This document shows, one piece after another, positions 1 to 9,465 of a stretch of 64,000 nucleotides of DNA. This DNA comes from Tsukamurella pulmonis (GTDB lineage Bacteria; Actinomycetota; Actinomycetes; Mycobacteriales; Mycobacteriaceae): NCBI RefSeq assembly GCF_900103175.1, contig NZ_FNLF01000002.1, forward strand, positions 3,176,136 to 3,240,135, in the 5' to 3' direction. The notes below the pieces were generated by a model, which searched no databases, was not told the origin of the DNA, and saw nothing but the letters and a program-made list of their open reading frames with translations. Numbering within the stretch: position 1 is the first letter of the stretch; the number at the start of each line of letters is the position of its first letter. The position numbers and the translations under genes are program-made.

Positions 1-346
1 ACTTGTCGCCGGGGCCGATCTTCTCGTCCGCCGGGATCGTCAGGCATATCGCGTCGACCTCGGAGTAGGTGTCGCGCACCAGGTCGTTGAGCCGCTGCCC
101 GAGCAGCGTCCGCGGACGGTGCAGACCGGGGGTGTCCACCAGCACCAGCTGGCAGTCGGGCCGGTTGACGATGCCGCGGATCGTCGAGCGGGTGGTCTGC
201 GGGCGCGAGCTGGTGATCGCCACCTTCGCGCCGACCAACGCATTGGTCAGGGTGGACTTGCCCGTGTTGGGCCGCCCCACGAAGCACACGAATCCGGACC
301 GGAAGTCCTCGCCCCCGTCGTCGTGCGCCTGGATCTCCTCGGTCAC
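1..346 (-). CDS. era: GTPase Era, N-terminal part (gene runs off the left edge)
   Basis: Era is a GTP-binding protein that binds the 3' end of 16S rRNA and helps 30S subunit maturation. Only the first 115 or so residues are present. The G1 loop reads GRPNTGKST and the G3 motif DTPG follows in LVLVDTPG. The Switch region reads TSSRPQTTRS, as in Era. The chosen start is GTG at 346-344, because it overlaps the TGA of the upstream gene as GTGA, the coupling used repeatedly in this window. The order CBS protein, deaminase-like protein, era matches mycobacteria. The C-terminal KH domain lies outside the window. Confidence 0.95.
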   Translation of the reverse strand, partial: MTEEIQAHDDGGEDFRSGFVCFVGRPNTGKSTLTNALVGAKVAITSSRPQTTRSTIRGIVNRPDCQLVLVDTPGLHRPRTLLGQRLNDLVRDTYSEVDAICLTIPADEKIGPGDK

Positions 347-666
347 GTCAGGGCCTCTCCTCGTGCGTCGAACAACAGGACCGGTGCCGTCGGCGACACC
401 TCGTGCAGGGCGGCGACACCGGCGTCCTCGACGCCCGCACCGCCCACCAGGACCGCCACCTCGAACCCCTCGGCACCGGAGCTCAGTGCGGTGGCGACGG
501 CCACCTGCAGCCCCGTCAGCGCCAGCGACGCCAGAGCGACCGGCGCGCCGGCGTAGGTGCGGCCGTCGAGATCCCGTACCGCGGCGCCGTGCCCGGCGCC
601 CGCTCGCGCCATCGCACCGCGCGCGAGGGTCACGAGCTTGAGGTCCTCCTCGGACGTCTCGGTCAC
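343..666 (-). CDS. Conserved small protein, cytidine-deaminase-like
   Basis: A 107-residue protein lying between the CBS-domain protein and era, the position of Rv2365c in M. tuberculosis as I recall it. Actinobacterial genes here are often labelled cytidine deaminase. The zinc-binding motifs of that enzyme (HAE and PCxxC) are absent, so deaminase activity is not supported; the label rests on overall length and position only. The start overlaps the stop of the upstream gene as ATGA (663-666), and its own stop overlaps the era start, so the three genes are translationally coupled. It may act as a small partner of Era or in ribosome assembly, but that is guesswork from context. Confidence 0.8.
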   Translation of the reverse strand: MTETSEEDLKLVTLARGAMARAGAGHGAAVRDLDGRTYAGAPVALASLALTGLQVAVATALSSGAEGFEVAVLVGGAGVEDAGVAALHEVSPTAPVLLFDARGEALT

Positions 667-1988
667 ACGGTCTCCTTCTCGTCGTTCGCTCTGCCGGCAT
701 CGTCGTCCGACGGTGCGCCCGCCTCGTCCTCCGCGGACCGCACCAGGACCGTCGAGATCCGGACCCGGCCGCGACGGTCCGTGGCGCCCTCGGCCTCGAG
801 CAGCAGGCCGTGTGCCAGCACCTCGGAGCCGGGCAGCGGCACGCGCCCCAGGGCCAGGCCGAGAAGGCCACCGACGGTGTCGACCTCGTCCTCCTCGATG
901 TCCTTGTCGAACAGCTCACCAAGGGTCTCGAGGTCGAGCCGGGCCGAGACCCGGAAGTGCCCGTCGCCGAGTTCCTCGACCGGGGCGACCTCGCCGGAGT
1001 CGTACTCGTCAGTGATCTCGCCGACGATCTCCTCCAGCACGTCCTCGATGGTGACCAGTCCGGCGATGGAACCGTACTCGTTGACGAGCACCGCCATGTG
1101 GTTGTTGGTGTGCTGCATCTCGCGCAGCAGCGCGTCGACCGGCTTCGAGTCGGGCACGAAGACCGCCGGGCGGGCCATCCGGCCCACCGCGATGGCGTGG
1201 CGATCGGCACCGTCGGGCAGGGCGACGAGGTCCTTGAGGTAGACGACGCCGCGCACGTCGTCGACGTTCTCCCCGATGACCGGGATGCGGGAGTGGCCGG
1301 AGCGGACCGCGAGGCGGGTGGCCTGCGAGACCGACTTGTCGGCCTCGATCCACACGATCTCGGGCCGGGGCACCATGACCTCGCGGGCCGCGGTGTCCCC
1401 GAGCTCGAAGACGGACTGGATCATCTTGCCCTCGTCCTCGTCGACCACGCCGCGCTGCTGCGCGAGGTCGACGAGCTCGCGCAGCTCGACCTCCGTCGCG
1501 AACGGGCCGTTGCGGTAACCGCGGCCCGGCGTGATGGCGTTACCGAGAAGGATGAGCAGGCGGGTGATCGGCCCCATGAGGATGGCGATCACCTGCAGCA
1601 CGACCGCGGTCACACAGCCCAGCGTGTAGGCGTGCTGGCGGCCGAGGGTGCGCGGGCCGACGCCGATGAGCACGTAGCTGACCACCGTCATCACGGCGGC
1701 GGTCACGACCGCGGTCCACACGGTGGGCAGGTAGCGGTCGAGCACCACGAACACCAGGACGGTGGCGAGGATCTCGCAGGCGGTGCGCAACAGCACCACG
1801 AGATTGACGTACAGCGGCCGGTTGACCAGCACGCGCTGCAATCGCTTCGCGCCGGGGCGCCCGTCCTCGACGAGGTCCTCGACGCGCGCCGGGGACACGG
1901 TCAACAGGGCCGAGTCGATCGCCGCGAACAGCCCGCCCAGCAACACCAGGGCGACGACGCCGACGATCAGCAGGATCGACGAGGTCAC
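663..1988 (-). CDS. CNNM/HlyC-CorC family membrane protein with CBS domains
   Basis: A 441-residue membrane protein. Residues 1 to about 180 form the DUF21 transmembrane domain with several hydrophobic helices. Residues about 200-330 carry the paired CBS domains ([10 protein letters not shown] at the start, [22 protein letters not shown] at the end of the second). Residues about 345-425 are the CorC/HlyC-type C-terminal domain. The family is linked to magnesium or cobalt export and adenosine-nucleotide sensing; the old name hemolysin is misleading. It starts 3 bases after the ybeY stop, so it belongs to the phoH-ybeY-CBS-era operon. It corresponds by position to Rv2366c. Confidence 0.92.
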   Translation of the reverse strand: MTSSILLIVGVVALVLLGGLFAAIDSALLTVSPARVEDLVEDGRPGAKRLQRVLVNRPLYVNLVVLLRTACEILATVLVFVVLDRYLPTVWTAVVTAAVMTVVSYVLIGVGPRTLGRQHAYTLGCVTAVVLQVIAILMGPITRLLILLGNAITPGRGYRNGPFATEVELRELVDLAQQRGVVDEDEGKMIQSVFELGDTAAREVMVPRPEIVWIEADKSVSQATRLAVRSGHSRIPVIGENVDDVRGVVYLKDLVALPDGADRHAIAVGRMARPAVFVPDSKPVDALLREMQHTNNHMAVLVNEYGSIAGLVTIEDVLEEIVGEITDEYDSGEVAPVEELGDGHFRVSARLDLETLGELFDKDIEEDEVDTVGGLLGLALGRVPLPGSEVLAHGLLLEAEGATDRRGRVRISTVLVRSAEDEAGAPSDDDAGRANDEKETV

Positions 1989-1991
1989 GGC

Positions 1992-2531
1992 TCAGTCCCG
2001 CCGCCCCAGGAAGCCGGCGCGGCCGAGCAGCGTGTCGTCGCGCGCGGACTGGCGGGCGCGGCGGTCCCGCTCGCGCTGCTGCGCGTAGTACTCGGCCAGG
2101 ATGCTGTCCTGCAGCGCGAACATCTCGCGCTCCTCGTCGGGCTCGGCGTGGTCGTAGCCGAGCAGGTGCAGCACGCCGTGGACGGTGAGCACGTTGAGCT
2201 CGTGGCCGGTGGAATGTCCCGCCGCGGTGGCCTGCTCCGCCGCGAACTGCGGGCACAGCACGATGTCGCCGAGCGTCGCGGGGCCGGCGTCGACCATGTC
2301 CGGGCGGCCGCCCGGCGTGAGCTCGTCCATCGGGAAGCTCATCACGTCGGTCGGTCCGGGCAGGTCCATCCACTTCACGTGCAGGTCGGCCATGGTGTCG
2401 AGGTCGACGGCGAGCATGTTCAGCTCCGCACCGGGGTGCACGTCCATCGCCGCGATGGCGAACGCGGCCACGGCCACGACCTCGGCCTCGTCGACGTCGA
2501 AGCCCGACTCGTTGGCGAATTCGATGCTCAT
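1992..2531 (-). CDS. ybeY: Endoribonuclease YbeY, rRNA maturation
   Basis: A 179-residue zinc-dependent RNase needed for 16S rRNA 3'-end maturation and 70S ribosome quality control. The signature [11 protein letters not shown] is present, with zinc ligands H118, H122 and H128. The C-terminal 40 residues are basic and rich in Arg, longer than in E. coli. The ATG at 2531 overlaps the TGA of the upstream phoH-family gene as ATGA. Its place between PhoH and the CBS protein is conserved in many bacteria and supports the call. Confidence 0.96.
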   Translation of the reverse strand: MSIEFANESGFDVDEAEVVAVAAFAIAAMDVHPGAELNMLAVDLDTMADLHVKWMDLPGPTDVMSFPMDELTPGGRPDMVDAGPATLGDIVLCPQFAAEQATAAGHSTGHELNVLTVHGVLHLLGYDHAEPDEEREMFALQDSILAEYYAQQRERDRRARQSARDDTLLGRAGFLGRRD

Positions 2532-3586
2532 CGGCGTCCCGGAATGCGTCGCGCGCCCAGCTGCGGGCGCTTGGTGGCTTCGAGCTGCTCCTCGAAGGTG
2601 GAGTAGGCGTCGACGATCTCGGCGACCAGACGGTGCCGCACCACGTCGGAGCTGCTGAGCTCGGCGATGTGGATGTCGTCGATGCCGCGCAGAATCCCGA
2701 CCGCGGCGCGCAGGCCGCTGGTCGCGCCGCCGGGCAGGTCCACCTGGGACGTGTCACCGGTGACCACGATCTTGGAGCCGAAGCCGAGGCGGGTGAGGAA
2801 CATCTTCATCTGCTCGGCGGTGGTGTTCTGCGCCTCGTCGAGGATGACGAACGCGTCGTTGAGCGTGCGGCCGCGCATGAACGCGAGCGGCGCGACCTCG
2901 ATCACGCCCGCTTCCATCAGCTTCGGAATGGCCTCGGGGTCCATCATGTCGTGCAGCGCGTCGTAGAGCGGGCGCAGATACGGGTCGATCTTCTCGTTGA
3001 GGGTGCCCGGCAGGAAGCCCAGGCGCTCCCCCGCCTCGACGGCGGGGCGGGTCAGGATGATGCGGCTGACCTGCTTGGACTGCAGGGCCTGCACGGCCTT
3101 GGCCATTGCCAGATAAGTCTTACCGGTGCCGGCGGGGCCGATGCCGAAGACGATGGTGTGCGCGTCGATCGCGTCGACGTACTTCTTCTGGTTCACCGTC
3201 TTGGGCCGGACGGTCTTACCGCGGCGGGAGATGATGTCCAGCGTGAGCACCTCGGCGGGCGACTCGCCGGAACCGTCGGTCATCATGCCGACGGACCGGC
3301 GCACCTCCTCCGGGCTCACCGCGACGCCGCTGCGCACGGCGGCGAGCAGCTCGGCGAGCACGCGCTCGGCCAGTGCCACGTCGGCCGGGCGGCCGGAGAG
3401 CGTGATGACGTTGCCGCGGGCGTGGATGTCCGCGGACAGCGCCCCCTCCAGTGCACGGAGGTTCGCATCCGCGGGGCCGAGGAGACCGAAGGTCAGCTCG
3501 ATGGGGATCTCGACGGTGGACCGCGCCGGCGTCACGGCCTGAGCGGGGCTGTCGGAACTGGTGGGGTCTGGCACGCGGTGCGTCAT
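2528..3586 (-). CDS. PhoH family ATPase (PhoH1/YbeZ type)
   Basis: A 352-residue ATP-binding protein of the PhoH family, linked with ribosome assembly and RNA metabolism through its partner YbeY. An N-terminal KH-like segment (about residues 25-85) precedes the ATPase core. Walker A is GPAGTGKT at 150-157 and the Walker B region VILDEAQ is at 247-253. The first gene of the phoH-ybeY-CBS-deaminase-era operon. The start ATG at 3586 has a poorly placed AAGGA immediately before it; a -10-like TAAACT sits on the minus strand at 3631-3636. Confidence 0.95.
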   Translation of the reverse strand: MTHRVPDPTSSDSPAQAVTPARSTVEIPIELTFGLLGPADANLRALEGALSADIHARGNVITLSGRPADVALAERVLAELLAAVRSGVAVSPEEVRRSVGMMTDGSGESPAEVLTLDIISRRGKTVRPKTVNQKKYVDAIDAHTIVFGIGPAGTGKTYLAMAKAVQALQSKQVSRIILTRPAVEAGERLGFLPGTLNEKIDPYLRPLYDALHDMMDPEAIPKLMEAGVIEVAPLAFMRGRTLNDAFVILDEAQNTTAEQMKMFLTRLGFGSKIVVTGDTSQVDLPGGATSGLRAAVGILRGIDDIHIAELSSSDVVRHRLVAEIVDAYSTFEEQLEATKRPQLGARRIPGRR

Positions 3587-3630
3587 TCCTTAACTCGGCG
3601 GTCCCCGCGCCTGACGGTGCGGATATCTCC

Positions 3631-3636
3631 AGTTTA
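3631..3636 (-). promoter_or_regulatory. Possible -10 box of the phoH-ybeY-era operon
   Basis: On the minus strand the hexamer TAAACT fits the TANNNT pattern and lies about 45 bases upstream of the phoH-family start. No convincing -35 box is visible 16-18 bases further upstream. This is a pattern match only. Confidence 0.35.
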
Positions 3637-3672
3637 GTACCGCTCACCCCCGGAAGGCCCGTGGGTTTCTCC

Positions 3673-3691
3673 CCGGGCGTATCCCGCCCGG
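3673..3691 (-). terminator. GC-rich hairpin downstream of the alpha/beta hydrolase gene
   Basis: Perfect 7-bp arms CCGGGCG and CGCCCGG around a 5-base loop, immediately after the hydrolase stop. There is no U-tract, as is common for actinobacterial hairpin terminators. It would separate the hydrolase transcript from the phoH operon promoter. Confidence 0.5.
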
Positions 3692-3696
3692 CCCGG

Positions 3697-4416
3697 TCAG
3701 CGCGCGGCGAGCTCCTCGATCGCGGCGACGGTGGCCGCATGCCCCTTCGAGCCGGGCTCGAGGAAGTCGTCGTGGCCCTCGCCCTCGATCATCGTCAGGG
3801 TCGCGTCCATGCCGTTCTCCTGCGCCTGGGAGAGGAACCACTCGGAGAGCTGGTAGGGCACCTGCTCGTCCAGTCGGCCGTGCAGGGCGCGGACGCGGGT
3901 GGTGAAGGGCATCGCCGCCACGGGGCTGGCCTGCGCGAAGGTCCGCTTGATCAGCCGCTGATTGGCGTTGGGCGCGAGATCGAAGAGCAGCCGCATCGAC
4001 TGATCGCCGTCGCCGCGCTCGATGAGGTCGAGGACGCCGCCGCGGGAGATGACGCCCAGCAGGTCGGGCCGCTGCGCAGCGGCCCAGACCGCGAGCGTGG
4101 CGCCCGCGCTGTGCGCGGCGACGATCTGACCGGCGCCCTTCGCCAGCTTGGCGGCGCCGTAGTCGATGGCCTCGAGCACGTCGTTGCCGAGGATCGGCCA
4201 CACCACGCCGGGCTCGCCCACCCGCCGGTACTCGACGTTCCACACGGGGTAGCCGCGGTCGTTGAGGTCCTTGGCGACCTTGGACTCCATCGACATCGTG
4301 TAGAGATTGCGCCAGTAGCCGCCGTGCACCAGCGTGATCAGCGGCTTGTCCGCGTCGCCCGGATAGAAGTGGCCGTGCTGCGAGTCCTCGCTGCCGTAGA
4401 AGATGCGACGCGCCAT
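3697..4416 (-). CDS. Alpha/beta hydrolase, kynurenine-formamidase-like
   Basis: A 239-residue alpha/beta hydrolase. The oxyanion motif HGGYWR (residues 31-36) is typical of kynurenine formamidase and related esterases. The likely triad is S103 (in AHSAGA), D183 (in GRLDEQ) and H215 (in EGHDDF). The nucleophile elbow begins with A rather than the usual G. I chose ATG at 4416 because AGGAGG lies 11 bases upstream; a GTG at 4440 is in frame but would place that ribosome binding site inside the gene. Substrate unknown; no tryptophan-catabolic genes are adjacent. Confidence 0.85.
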   Translation of the reverse strand: MARRIFYGSEDSQHGHFYPGDADKPLITLVHGGYWRNLYTMSMESKVAKDLNDRGYPVWNVEYRRVGEPGVVWPILGNDVLEAIDYGAAKLAKGAGQIVAAHSAGATLAVWAAAQRPDLLGVISRGGVLDLIERGDGDQSMRLLFDLAPNANQRLIKRTFAQASPVAAMPFTTRVRALHGRLDEQVPYQLSEWFLSQAQENGMDATLTMIEGEGHDDFLEPGSKGHAATVAAIEELAAR

Positions 4417-4471
4417 CGTGTCCGAGCCCTCCTGAGCCACCCCGCCGGCCGGCGTTCCGCCGATCCGGCCA

Positions 4472-5248
4472 TCAGTCCGGCGGCGTGCCGGACCATCTGT
4501 CGGTCATTACACCCAGCGCCCCCAGGGCGACGGCGGCCGCGGTGGAAGTCCGCAGCACCGTCGGGCCGAGGAGCGCGGGCTGCGCACCGATCCCGACCAG
4601 GGCATCCAGTTCCTCGGGGCTGATTCCGCCCTCCGGCCCCACCACGATAACGACGGTTCCGGTTACTGAGAAGTCAACCTCGCCGAGAGGCACCGCCGAA
4701 CCCTCGTGCAAGACAACTACATTCGCATCCATACTGGTGAGTAGTGGAACCAGTTCCCGCGTGGTCACCAGGTCGTGGACCTCCGGAACATACGCTCGCC
4801 GTGCCTGTTTCGCGGCGGAGCGGGCCACGGCGCGCCACCGAGCGACGCCCTTCTCGGCCTTGGCGGAACCCTTCCCGCCGGACCCGCCCCCGTCCCAGCG
4901 GGAGACGCAGCGCGAAGCCTGCCACGGCACGATCGCGTCGATCCCCGCCTCGGTGGCGAGCTCCACCGCGAGCTCGGACCGATCCGACTTGGGCAGCGCC
5001 TGCACGAGGACCACGCGCGGCGACGCGGGCGGCACCGTCCAGGCCTGCGCGCACCGCACCGTCACGTCGGCCTTGCCGAAGGCGACGGCGGTGCACCGGG
5101 CGAAGCCTCCGGCACCGTCGGACAGGACCAGCTCCTCGCCGACCCGGACGCGCCGCACTGCGGCGGCGTGGCGCCCCTCGTCGCCGGCGAGGAGGTACTC
5201 CTCCCCCGGCGCGGGCAGCGACTCCGCGAGGAAGACGGTGGCCGCCAC
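4472..5248 (-). CDS. rsmE: 16S rRNA m3U1498 methyltransferase RsmE
   Basis: A 258-residue SPOUT-family methyltransferase that N3-methylates U1498 of 16S rRNA. The knot region carries GPEGGIS and the later LGPTVLRTSTAAAVALGAL segment typical of RsmE. An N-terminal PUA-like RNA-binding domain precedes it. A glycine/lysine-rich linker at about residues 120-135 (GGGSGGKGSAKAEKG) is probably a flexible insertion. It follows dnaJ with a 6-base gap, so the order hrcA-dnaJ-rsmE is likely one operon, as in mycobacteria (Rv2374c-Rv2372c). Confidence 0.94.
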   Translation of the reverse strand: MAATVFLAESLPAPGEEYLLAGDEGRHAAAVRRVRVGEELVLSDGAGGFARCTAVAFGKADVTVRCAQAWTVPPASPRVVLVQALPKSDRSELAVELATEAGIDAIVPWQASRCVSRWDGGGSGGKGSAKAEKGVARWRAVARSAAKQARRAYVPEVHDLVTTRELVPLLTSMDANVVVLHEGSAVPLGEVDFSVTGTVVIVVGPEGGISPEELDALVGIGAQPALLGPTVLRTSTAAAVALGALGVMTDRWSGTPPD

Positions 5249-5254
5249 CTGCGG

Positions 5255-6421
5255 TTACCGCCCGGCGAACGTGTCGCGCAGGCGGGAGAAGATGCCGCCG
5301 CCCTGGTCCGGGCCGCCGCGACGCGCCGCGTGCGGGCCCTCGCCCGGGAACAGCGCCTTGAGCTCGCGCAGCTTGTCGGCCTGCTTCTTGTCCAGGCGCG
5401 ACGGGACCGCGACGTCGAAGTGCACGACCAGGTTCCCGCGGTTCGGCGAGTTGACCTGCGGCATGCCGTGCCCGCGCAGCACCTTGGTGTCGCCCGTCTG
5501 CGTGCCCGGGGGCACCTCGACGGTGAGCTCGTCGTCGATCACGGTGGGGACGGTGACCTCGGATCCCAGGGCGGCGTCGAACATCGGCACCCGCGCGGTC
5601 ACGTGCAGCGTGCTGCCGTCGCGCGTGAGGAACTCGTGCTCGCGCTCGGTGACCTCCACGTACAGGTCACCGGCGGGGCCGCCACCGGGGCCGACCTCGC
5701 CCTGGCCGGCCAGGCGCACGCGCATCCCGTCGCCGACGCCGGCGGGGATCTTCACGGTGAGGTTGCGGCGGCTGCGCACGCGGCCGTCGCCGCTGCACTT
5801 GCTGCAGGGGTTCTCGATGACCTCGCCGGCACCCGAGCAGGTGGGGCACGGTCGCGACGTCATGACCTGGCCGAGGAACGAGCGCTGCACCGACTGCACT
5901 TCGCCCGCGCCGTGGCAGGTGGGGCACGTCGACGGCTTGCTGTCGCCCTCGGTGCCGGCGCCCTGGCACTTGTCGCACAGGATCGCGGTGTCGACGGTCA
6001 GCTCGCGGCTCACGCCGTTGGCGCACTCGTCGAGATCGAGCTCCATGCGGATCAGCGCGTCGTTGCCCTCGCGGACCCGGCCGCGCGGGCCGCGCCCGCC
6101 GCCGCCCATGCCGCCGCCGAAGAACGCCTCGAAGACGTCGCCCAGGCCGCCACCGCCGAAGCCGCTGAACCCTCCGCCACCGAAGCCGCCGCCGCCCGGC
6201 GAGCTGTCGAGCGGATCGCCGCCCATGTCCACGACGCGCCGCTTCTCCGGATCGCTGAGCACCTCGTACGCGTCGGAGACGTCGCGGAACTTCTCCTGCG
6301 CCGCCTCGTCGGGGTTCACATCGGGGTGCAGCTCGCGGGCGAGCTTGCGGTACGCGCGCTTGATCTCCTGGTCGGAGGCCTTCGAATCGACCCCGAGGAT
6401 GCGGTAGTAATCACGAGCCAC
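5255..6421 (-). CDS. dnaJ: Co-chaperone DnaJ (DnaJ2 type)
   Basis: A 388-residue type I J-protein that stimulates DnaK ATPase activity. The J domain has HPD at residues 32-34. A Gly/Phe-rich region follows (about 75-115). Four CxxCxGxG zinc repeats read [24 protein letters not shown] and CSKCSGDG, and the C-terminal substrate-binding domains follow. Located directly downstream of hrcA, which identifies it as the DnaJ2 paralogue rather than the one in the dnaK operon. Confidence 0.96.
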   Translation of the reverse strand: MARDYYRILGVDSKASDQEIKRAYRKLARELHPDVNPDEAAQEKFRDVSDAYEVLSDPEKRRVVDMGGDPLDSSPGGGGFGGGGFSGFGGGGLGDVFEAFFGGGMGGGGRGPRGRVREGNDALIRMELDLDECANGVSRELTVDTAILCDKCQGAGTEGDSKPSTCPTCHGAGEVQSVQRSFLGQVMTSRPCPTCSGAGEVIENPCSKCSGDGRVRSRRNLTVKIPAGVGDGMRVRLAGQGEVGPGGGPAGDLYVEVTEREHEFLTRDGSTLHVTARVPMFDAALGSEVTVPTVIDDELTVEVPPGTQTGDTKVLRGHGMPQVNSPNRGNLVVHFDVAVPSRLDKKQADKLRELKALFPGEGPHAARRGGPDQGGGIFSRLRDTFAGR

Positions 6422-6484
6422 TTCTGCGAAACCCTCTTACGAAATCGGCGACAGTCAGCGGACCTGATCGGACCGCGCTCAACC

Positions 6485-6545
6485 CATGATTCCACCACAC
6501 CGCCCGATCGGACCATTCGCGCAGGTCACCCCGTCGAGAATCATG
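6485..6545. repeat. Inverted repeat between hrcA and dnaJ
   Basis: CATGATTC at 6485-6492 and its exact complement GAATCATG at 6538-6545 flank a 45-base spacer in the 136-base hrcA-dnaJ gap. GATCGGACC also occurs twice there as a direct repeat. It could form an intercistronic RNA hairpin; no known heat-shock element is recognisable. Confidence 0.4.
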
Positions 6546-6557
6546 CGCGGACGAGCA

Positions 6558-7592
6558 TCAGCGCTCGCCGAGCACCTCGCCGACGTAGCGGGCGACCGCG
6601 GCGACGGACGCGATGGTGCCCGGGTAGTCCATCCGGGTGGGGCCGAGCACGCCCACCCCACCGAAGATCGCGCCGGGCGCGCCGTACCCGGTGGAGACCA
6701 CGGACGCACCGCGCAGGTTCTCGTCCTGGGTCTCCGAACCGATCGCCACCGACACCGTGCCGGGCTGTTGCCGCGCCGTCAGCAGCTTGAGCACCACGAC
6801 CTGCTCCTCGAGCGTCTCCAGCACGCTGCGCAGCGAGCCCGAGACCGCGTCGAAATCGGCCGCGTTGCGGGTGAGGTTCGCGGTGCCGCCCAGCACCAGC
6901 CGGTCGTCGGCGCGTTCGACGAGCGTCTCGACCAGCACCGTCGAGATCCGGATCACCGCGTCGCGCAGGTCGCGGGGGGCGAGCGGAGCGAGATCGGCGA
7001 CCCCCATCGACGCATCGGGGATGAGCTTGCCCTGCACGGCGGCGCCGAACAGCTCCCGCAGGCGCGAGAGGTCCTCGTCGGAGGCGGGCTCCCCCAGCTC
7101 GACGAGGCGCTGCTCCACGCGGCCCGAGTCGAGGATCACCACGAGCAACAGCCGCGTCGGTGCCAGCGCGACGACCTCGAGGTGGCGGACCCGCGCGGAA
7201 CTGATCACGGGGTACTGGATGATCGCGACCTGCCGCGTGAGCTGGGCGAGGAGACGCACGGAGCGCTGCAGCACGTCGTCGAGGTCGACGCCGGTCTCGA
7301 GGAACTGCAGGATCGCGCGGCGCTCGGCCGACGAGAGCGGCTTGATCTGCGCGATCCGGTCGACGAACTGCCGGTACCCCTTCTCCGTGGGGATGCGCCC
7401 CGAACTCGTGTGCTGCTGCGTGATGTAACCCTCGGCCTCAAGGACCGCCATGTCGTTGCGGACCGTCGCGCTGGAGACGCCCAGGTGATGCCGGTCCACC
7501 AGCGCTTTCGATCCAACGGGCTCGTGCGTCTCGACGTAGTCGGCGACGATCGCCCGGAGCACCTCGAACCGCCGGTCCTCCGTGCTCGACAT
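6558..7592 (-). CDS. hrcA: Heat-inducible transcription repressor HrcA
   Basis: A 344-residue repressor of class I heat-shock genes that binds CIRCE operators and is folded by GroEL. The N-terminal winged helix (about 1-75) includes [18 protein letters not shown] and the following [14 protein letters not shown] segment, both diagnostic of HrcA. The GAF-like dimerisation core follows. Upstream of dnaJ. I find no CIRCE element in the 59 bases upstream, so this gene is probably not autoregulated through that element here. Confidence 0.96.
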   Translation of the reverse strand: MSSTEDRRFEVLRAIVADYVETHEPVGSKALVDRHHLGVSSATVRNDMAVLEAEGYITQQHTSSGRIPTEKGYRQFVDRIAQIKPLSSAERRAILQFLETGVDLDDVLQRSVRLLAQLTRQVAIIQYPVISSARVRHLEVVALAPTRLLLVVILDSGRVEQRLVELGEPASDEDLSRLRELFGAAVQGKLIPDASMGVADLAPLAPRDLRDAVIRISTVLVETLVERADDRLVLGGTANLTRNAADFDAVSGSLRSVLETLEEQVVVLKLLTARQQPGTVSVAIGSETQDENLRGASVVSTGYGAPGAIFGGVGVLGPTRMDYPGTIASVAAVARYVGEVLGER

Positions 7593-7639
7593 CGTGCCGC
7601 CTTTCCCTCGGGATCTTCGATCGCCCAGTTTACGCGGGC

Positions 7640-7652
7640 TAGAGTCGAGCCG
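7640..7652 (+). promoter_or_regulatory. -10 box for a probably leaderless transcript
   Basis: TAGAGT at 7640-7645 is separated by 6 bases from the GTG start at 7652, so the first transcribed base would be near the start codon itself. No ribosome binding site is visible. No clear -35 element. Confidence 0.5.
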
Positions 7653-8005
7653 TGATCTTCAAGGGCGTACTCGACGGCAAGCCGTACCCGGATCACGGAC
7701 TCACCGCCCGCGACTGGTCCCGGATCCCGCCGCAGCAGGTCCGCCTGAGCTCGATCGTCACCACCACCACGGTGCTGGCGCTCGACCGGCTGCTCTCCGA
7801 GGACTCCACCTTCTACGGCGACCTGTTCCCGCACGCCGTCGAATGGAACGGTGACCTCTACCTCGAGGACGGCCTGCACCGGGCCGTCCGGTCGGCGCTG
7901 CGCGGCCGCGAGGTGCTGCACTGCCGGGTGCACTCGCTGCCGCCCGGCACCCCGCCCCGTCCGGCATCCTCGAGGAGGCACGGCAAGCACGCCCGCCAGG
8001 ATTGA
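7652..8005 (+). CDS. Conserved small actinobacterial protein (Rv2375-like)
   Basis: A 117-residue protein divergent from hrcA, the position of Rv2375. The N-terminus [17 protein letters not shown] and a short alpha/beta core are followed by a basic, proline-rich tail. Related proteins are sometimes labelled VapB-type antitoxin in databases, but no toxin gene is next to it and no DNA-binding motif is obvious. The function is unknown. GTG start chosen because of the -10 box 6 bases upstream. Its 3' end overlaps nothing if the next gene starts at 8017. Confidence 0.75.
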   Translation: MIFKGVLDGKPYPDHGLTARDWSRIPPQQVRLSSIVTTTTVLALDRLLSEDSTFYGDLFPHAVEWNGDLYLEDGLHRAVRSALRGREVLHCRVHSLPPGTPPRPASSRRHGKHARQD

Positions 8006-8016
8006 GAGGACTCCCC

Positions 8017-8649
8017 ATGTCGCGCACCATTCGCCAGACCGGCTCCGGCGCCGCCACGGCGACCCCGGACGTCGTCATCGCCCACGTCGGCGTCGAGTTC
8101 CGCGCGCCGGACGTGGCGAGCGCCTTCTCGGGAGCGGGCACGGCGGCCCGCGCCGTCGTCGCCGCCGTCCGCGCGGCCGGGGTGGCCGAAGGCGATGTCG
8201 CCACGACCGGAGTCGGCCTGCAGGCCGTCGAGACGGGCCCGTGGGAGGACCGCCGGCTCGAGGGTTACGCCGCGACCGAGTCGCTGACGCTCACCATCCG
8301 TTCCGTCGCCGACGCCGCCGCAGTCCTGCAGGCCGCCGCGACCGCCGCGGGCGACGCGGCCCGTATCCAGTCCGTCTCGTTCGCCCTGTCCGACGGTGCC
8401 GGGCCCGCCGCCGCGGCGCGCGAGGCCGCGTTCGCCCACGCCAAGGCGAAGGCCGAGCAGTACGCGGCCCTGTCCGGCGACGCTCTCGGCGCGGTGCTGT
8501 CCATCACCGACGAGTCCGCTCCGGGCCCGCGCGCCGATGTGCACTTCGCCGCGAAGGCCCTCACCGCCGCTGCTCCCGCCGGGCCGGCGATGGAAGCCGG
8601 CGAACGCGAGATCACGGCGCACGTCACCGTCGAATGGGAGTTGGTCTAA
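8017..8649 (+). CDS. SIMPL domain protein, cytoplasmic
   Basis: A 210-residue protein of the SIMPL/DUF541 family (BP26/OMP28-like fold). It lacks a signal peptide, starting MSRTIRQTGSGAATATPDVV. The family-typical stretches are GYAATESLTLTIR (middle) and AFAHAKAKAEQYAALSG. I chose ATG at 8017 because AGAGGA sits 6 bases upstream; a TTG at 8002 is also in frame. It is followed by a lipoprotein of the same family, so the two look like a duplicated pair acting on different sides of the membrane. Biochemical role unknown. Confidence 0.85.
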   Translation: MSRTIRQTGSGAATATPDVVIAHVGVEFRAPDVASAFSGAGTAARAVVAAVRAAGVAEGDVATTGVGLQAVETGPWEDRRLEGYAATESLTLTIRSVADAAAVLQAAATAAGDAARIQSVSFALSDGAGPAAAAREAAFAHAKAKAEQYAALSGDALGAVLSITDESAPGPRADVHFAAKALTAAAPAGPAMEAGEREITAHVTVEWELV

Positions 8650-8717
8650 CCGACTTCTCCGTTGCCGTAACGACCGTTCCGCTGCGGCGGCGCACCCTCC
8701 GCTGCCACGCTGGGACC

Positions 8718-9464
8718 ATGGCGAACCCGACATCCAGGACGGCACGGAACTGGCGCACGACCGGCGTCGCGCTCCTCGCGACGCTCGCACTGGGCGGATC
8801 GGTGGCGGCGTGCGGATCGTCGAGCACGAGCAACGACTCCCCGCGCGAGATCACAGCCGTCGGTACCGGCGAATCGTCCGGCAAGCCCGACGTGCTCACC
8901 GTGCAGCTCGCCGTGCAGCACCAGGCGGGCGACGTGACGACCGCGCTCAACAACGCCTCGGCGAGCGCGCAGAAGGTGATCGACGCGGCGGGCGCGAACG
9001 GCGTGGACACCAAGGACATCGCCACCGCGAACGTCAAGATCGATCCGCGCTACGGACCGGATCAGCAGATCACCTCGTACGAGGCGACGCAGTCGCTCAC
9101 CGTCAAGGTCCGCAAGCTCGAGAGCGCGTCCAAGCTGCTCGGCGACCTGGCGACCGCGGGCGGCGACGCCACCCGGATCAACTCCGTCGGCTTCGACATC
9201 GAGAACGACTCCGACCTCAAGGCCACGGCCCGCGACAAGGCCTTCGCGGAGGCCAAGTCCCGCGCCGAGCAGTACGCGAAGCTCTCGGGCGGCGAACTCG
9301 GCGAGGTGCGGACGGTCACCGAGGGTGCCCCCGTCCGGCCCGTCACGACCCGGGGCTACGCCACCCCCGATTCCGGGCCGGGCGCCGCCGCCGCTCCCGT
9401 GCCGGTCCAGGCGGGCGAACAGTCGCTCACCGTCACCGTGACCGTCGTGTGGGCGCTGTCGTAG
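8718..9464 (+). CDS. SIMPL domain lipoprotein
   Basis: A 248-residue SIMPL/DUF541 protein with a lipoprotein signal peptide. A basic start, a hydrophobic stretch (GVALLATLALGG) and a lipobox-like VAAC place the lipidated Cys near residue 34. The mature part shares SYEATQSLTVKVRK and AEAKSRAEQYAKLSGG with the preceding gene. It should sit on the outer face of the cytoplasmic membrane. Start ATG at 8718 gives a complete signal peptide. The 68-base gap after the previous gene is compatible with co-transcription. Confidence 0.87.
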   Translation: MANPTSRTARNWRTTGVALLATLALGGSVAACGSSSTSNDSPREITAVGTGESSGKPDVLTVQLAVQHQAGDVTTALNNASASAQKVIDAAGANGVDTKDIATANVKIDPRYGPDQQITSYEATQSLTVKVRKLESASKLLGDLATAGGDATRINSVGFDIENDSDLKATARDKAFAEAKSRAEQYAKLSGGELGEVRTVTEGAPVRPVTTRGYATPDSGPGAAAAPVPVQAGEQSLTVTVTVVWALS

Positions 9465-9465
9465 C

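Noticed and set aside
343-666. Functional cytidine deaminase
   Set aside because: The zinc ligands and catalytic Glu of the family are not present, so only a resemblance can be claimed.
4775-6790. 671-codon plus-strand frame opposite rsmE and dnaJ
   Set aside because: It runs across two convincing minus-strand genes and into hrcA and shows only the repetitive composition of an antisense frame.
7593-7651. CIRCE heat-shock operator upstream of hrcA
   Set aside because: No TTAGCACTC-N9-GAGTGCTAA-like inverted repeat is present in the shared promoter.
7652-8005. VapB-type antitoxin
   Set aside because: No toxin gene adjoins it and no DNA-binding motif is visible; the position matches a conserved single gene.
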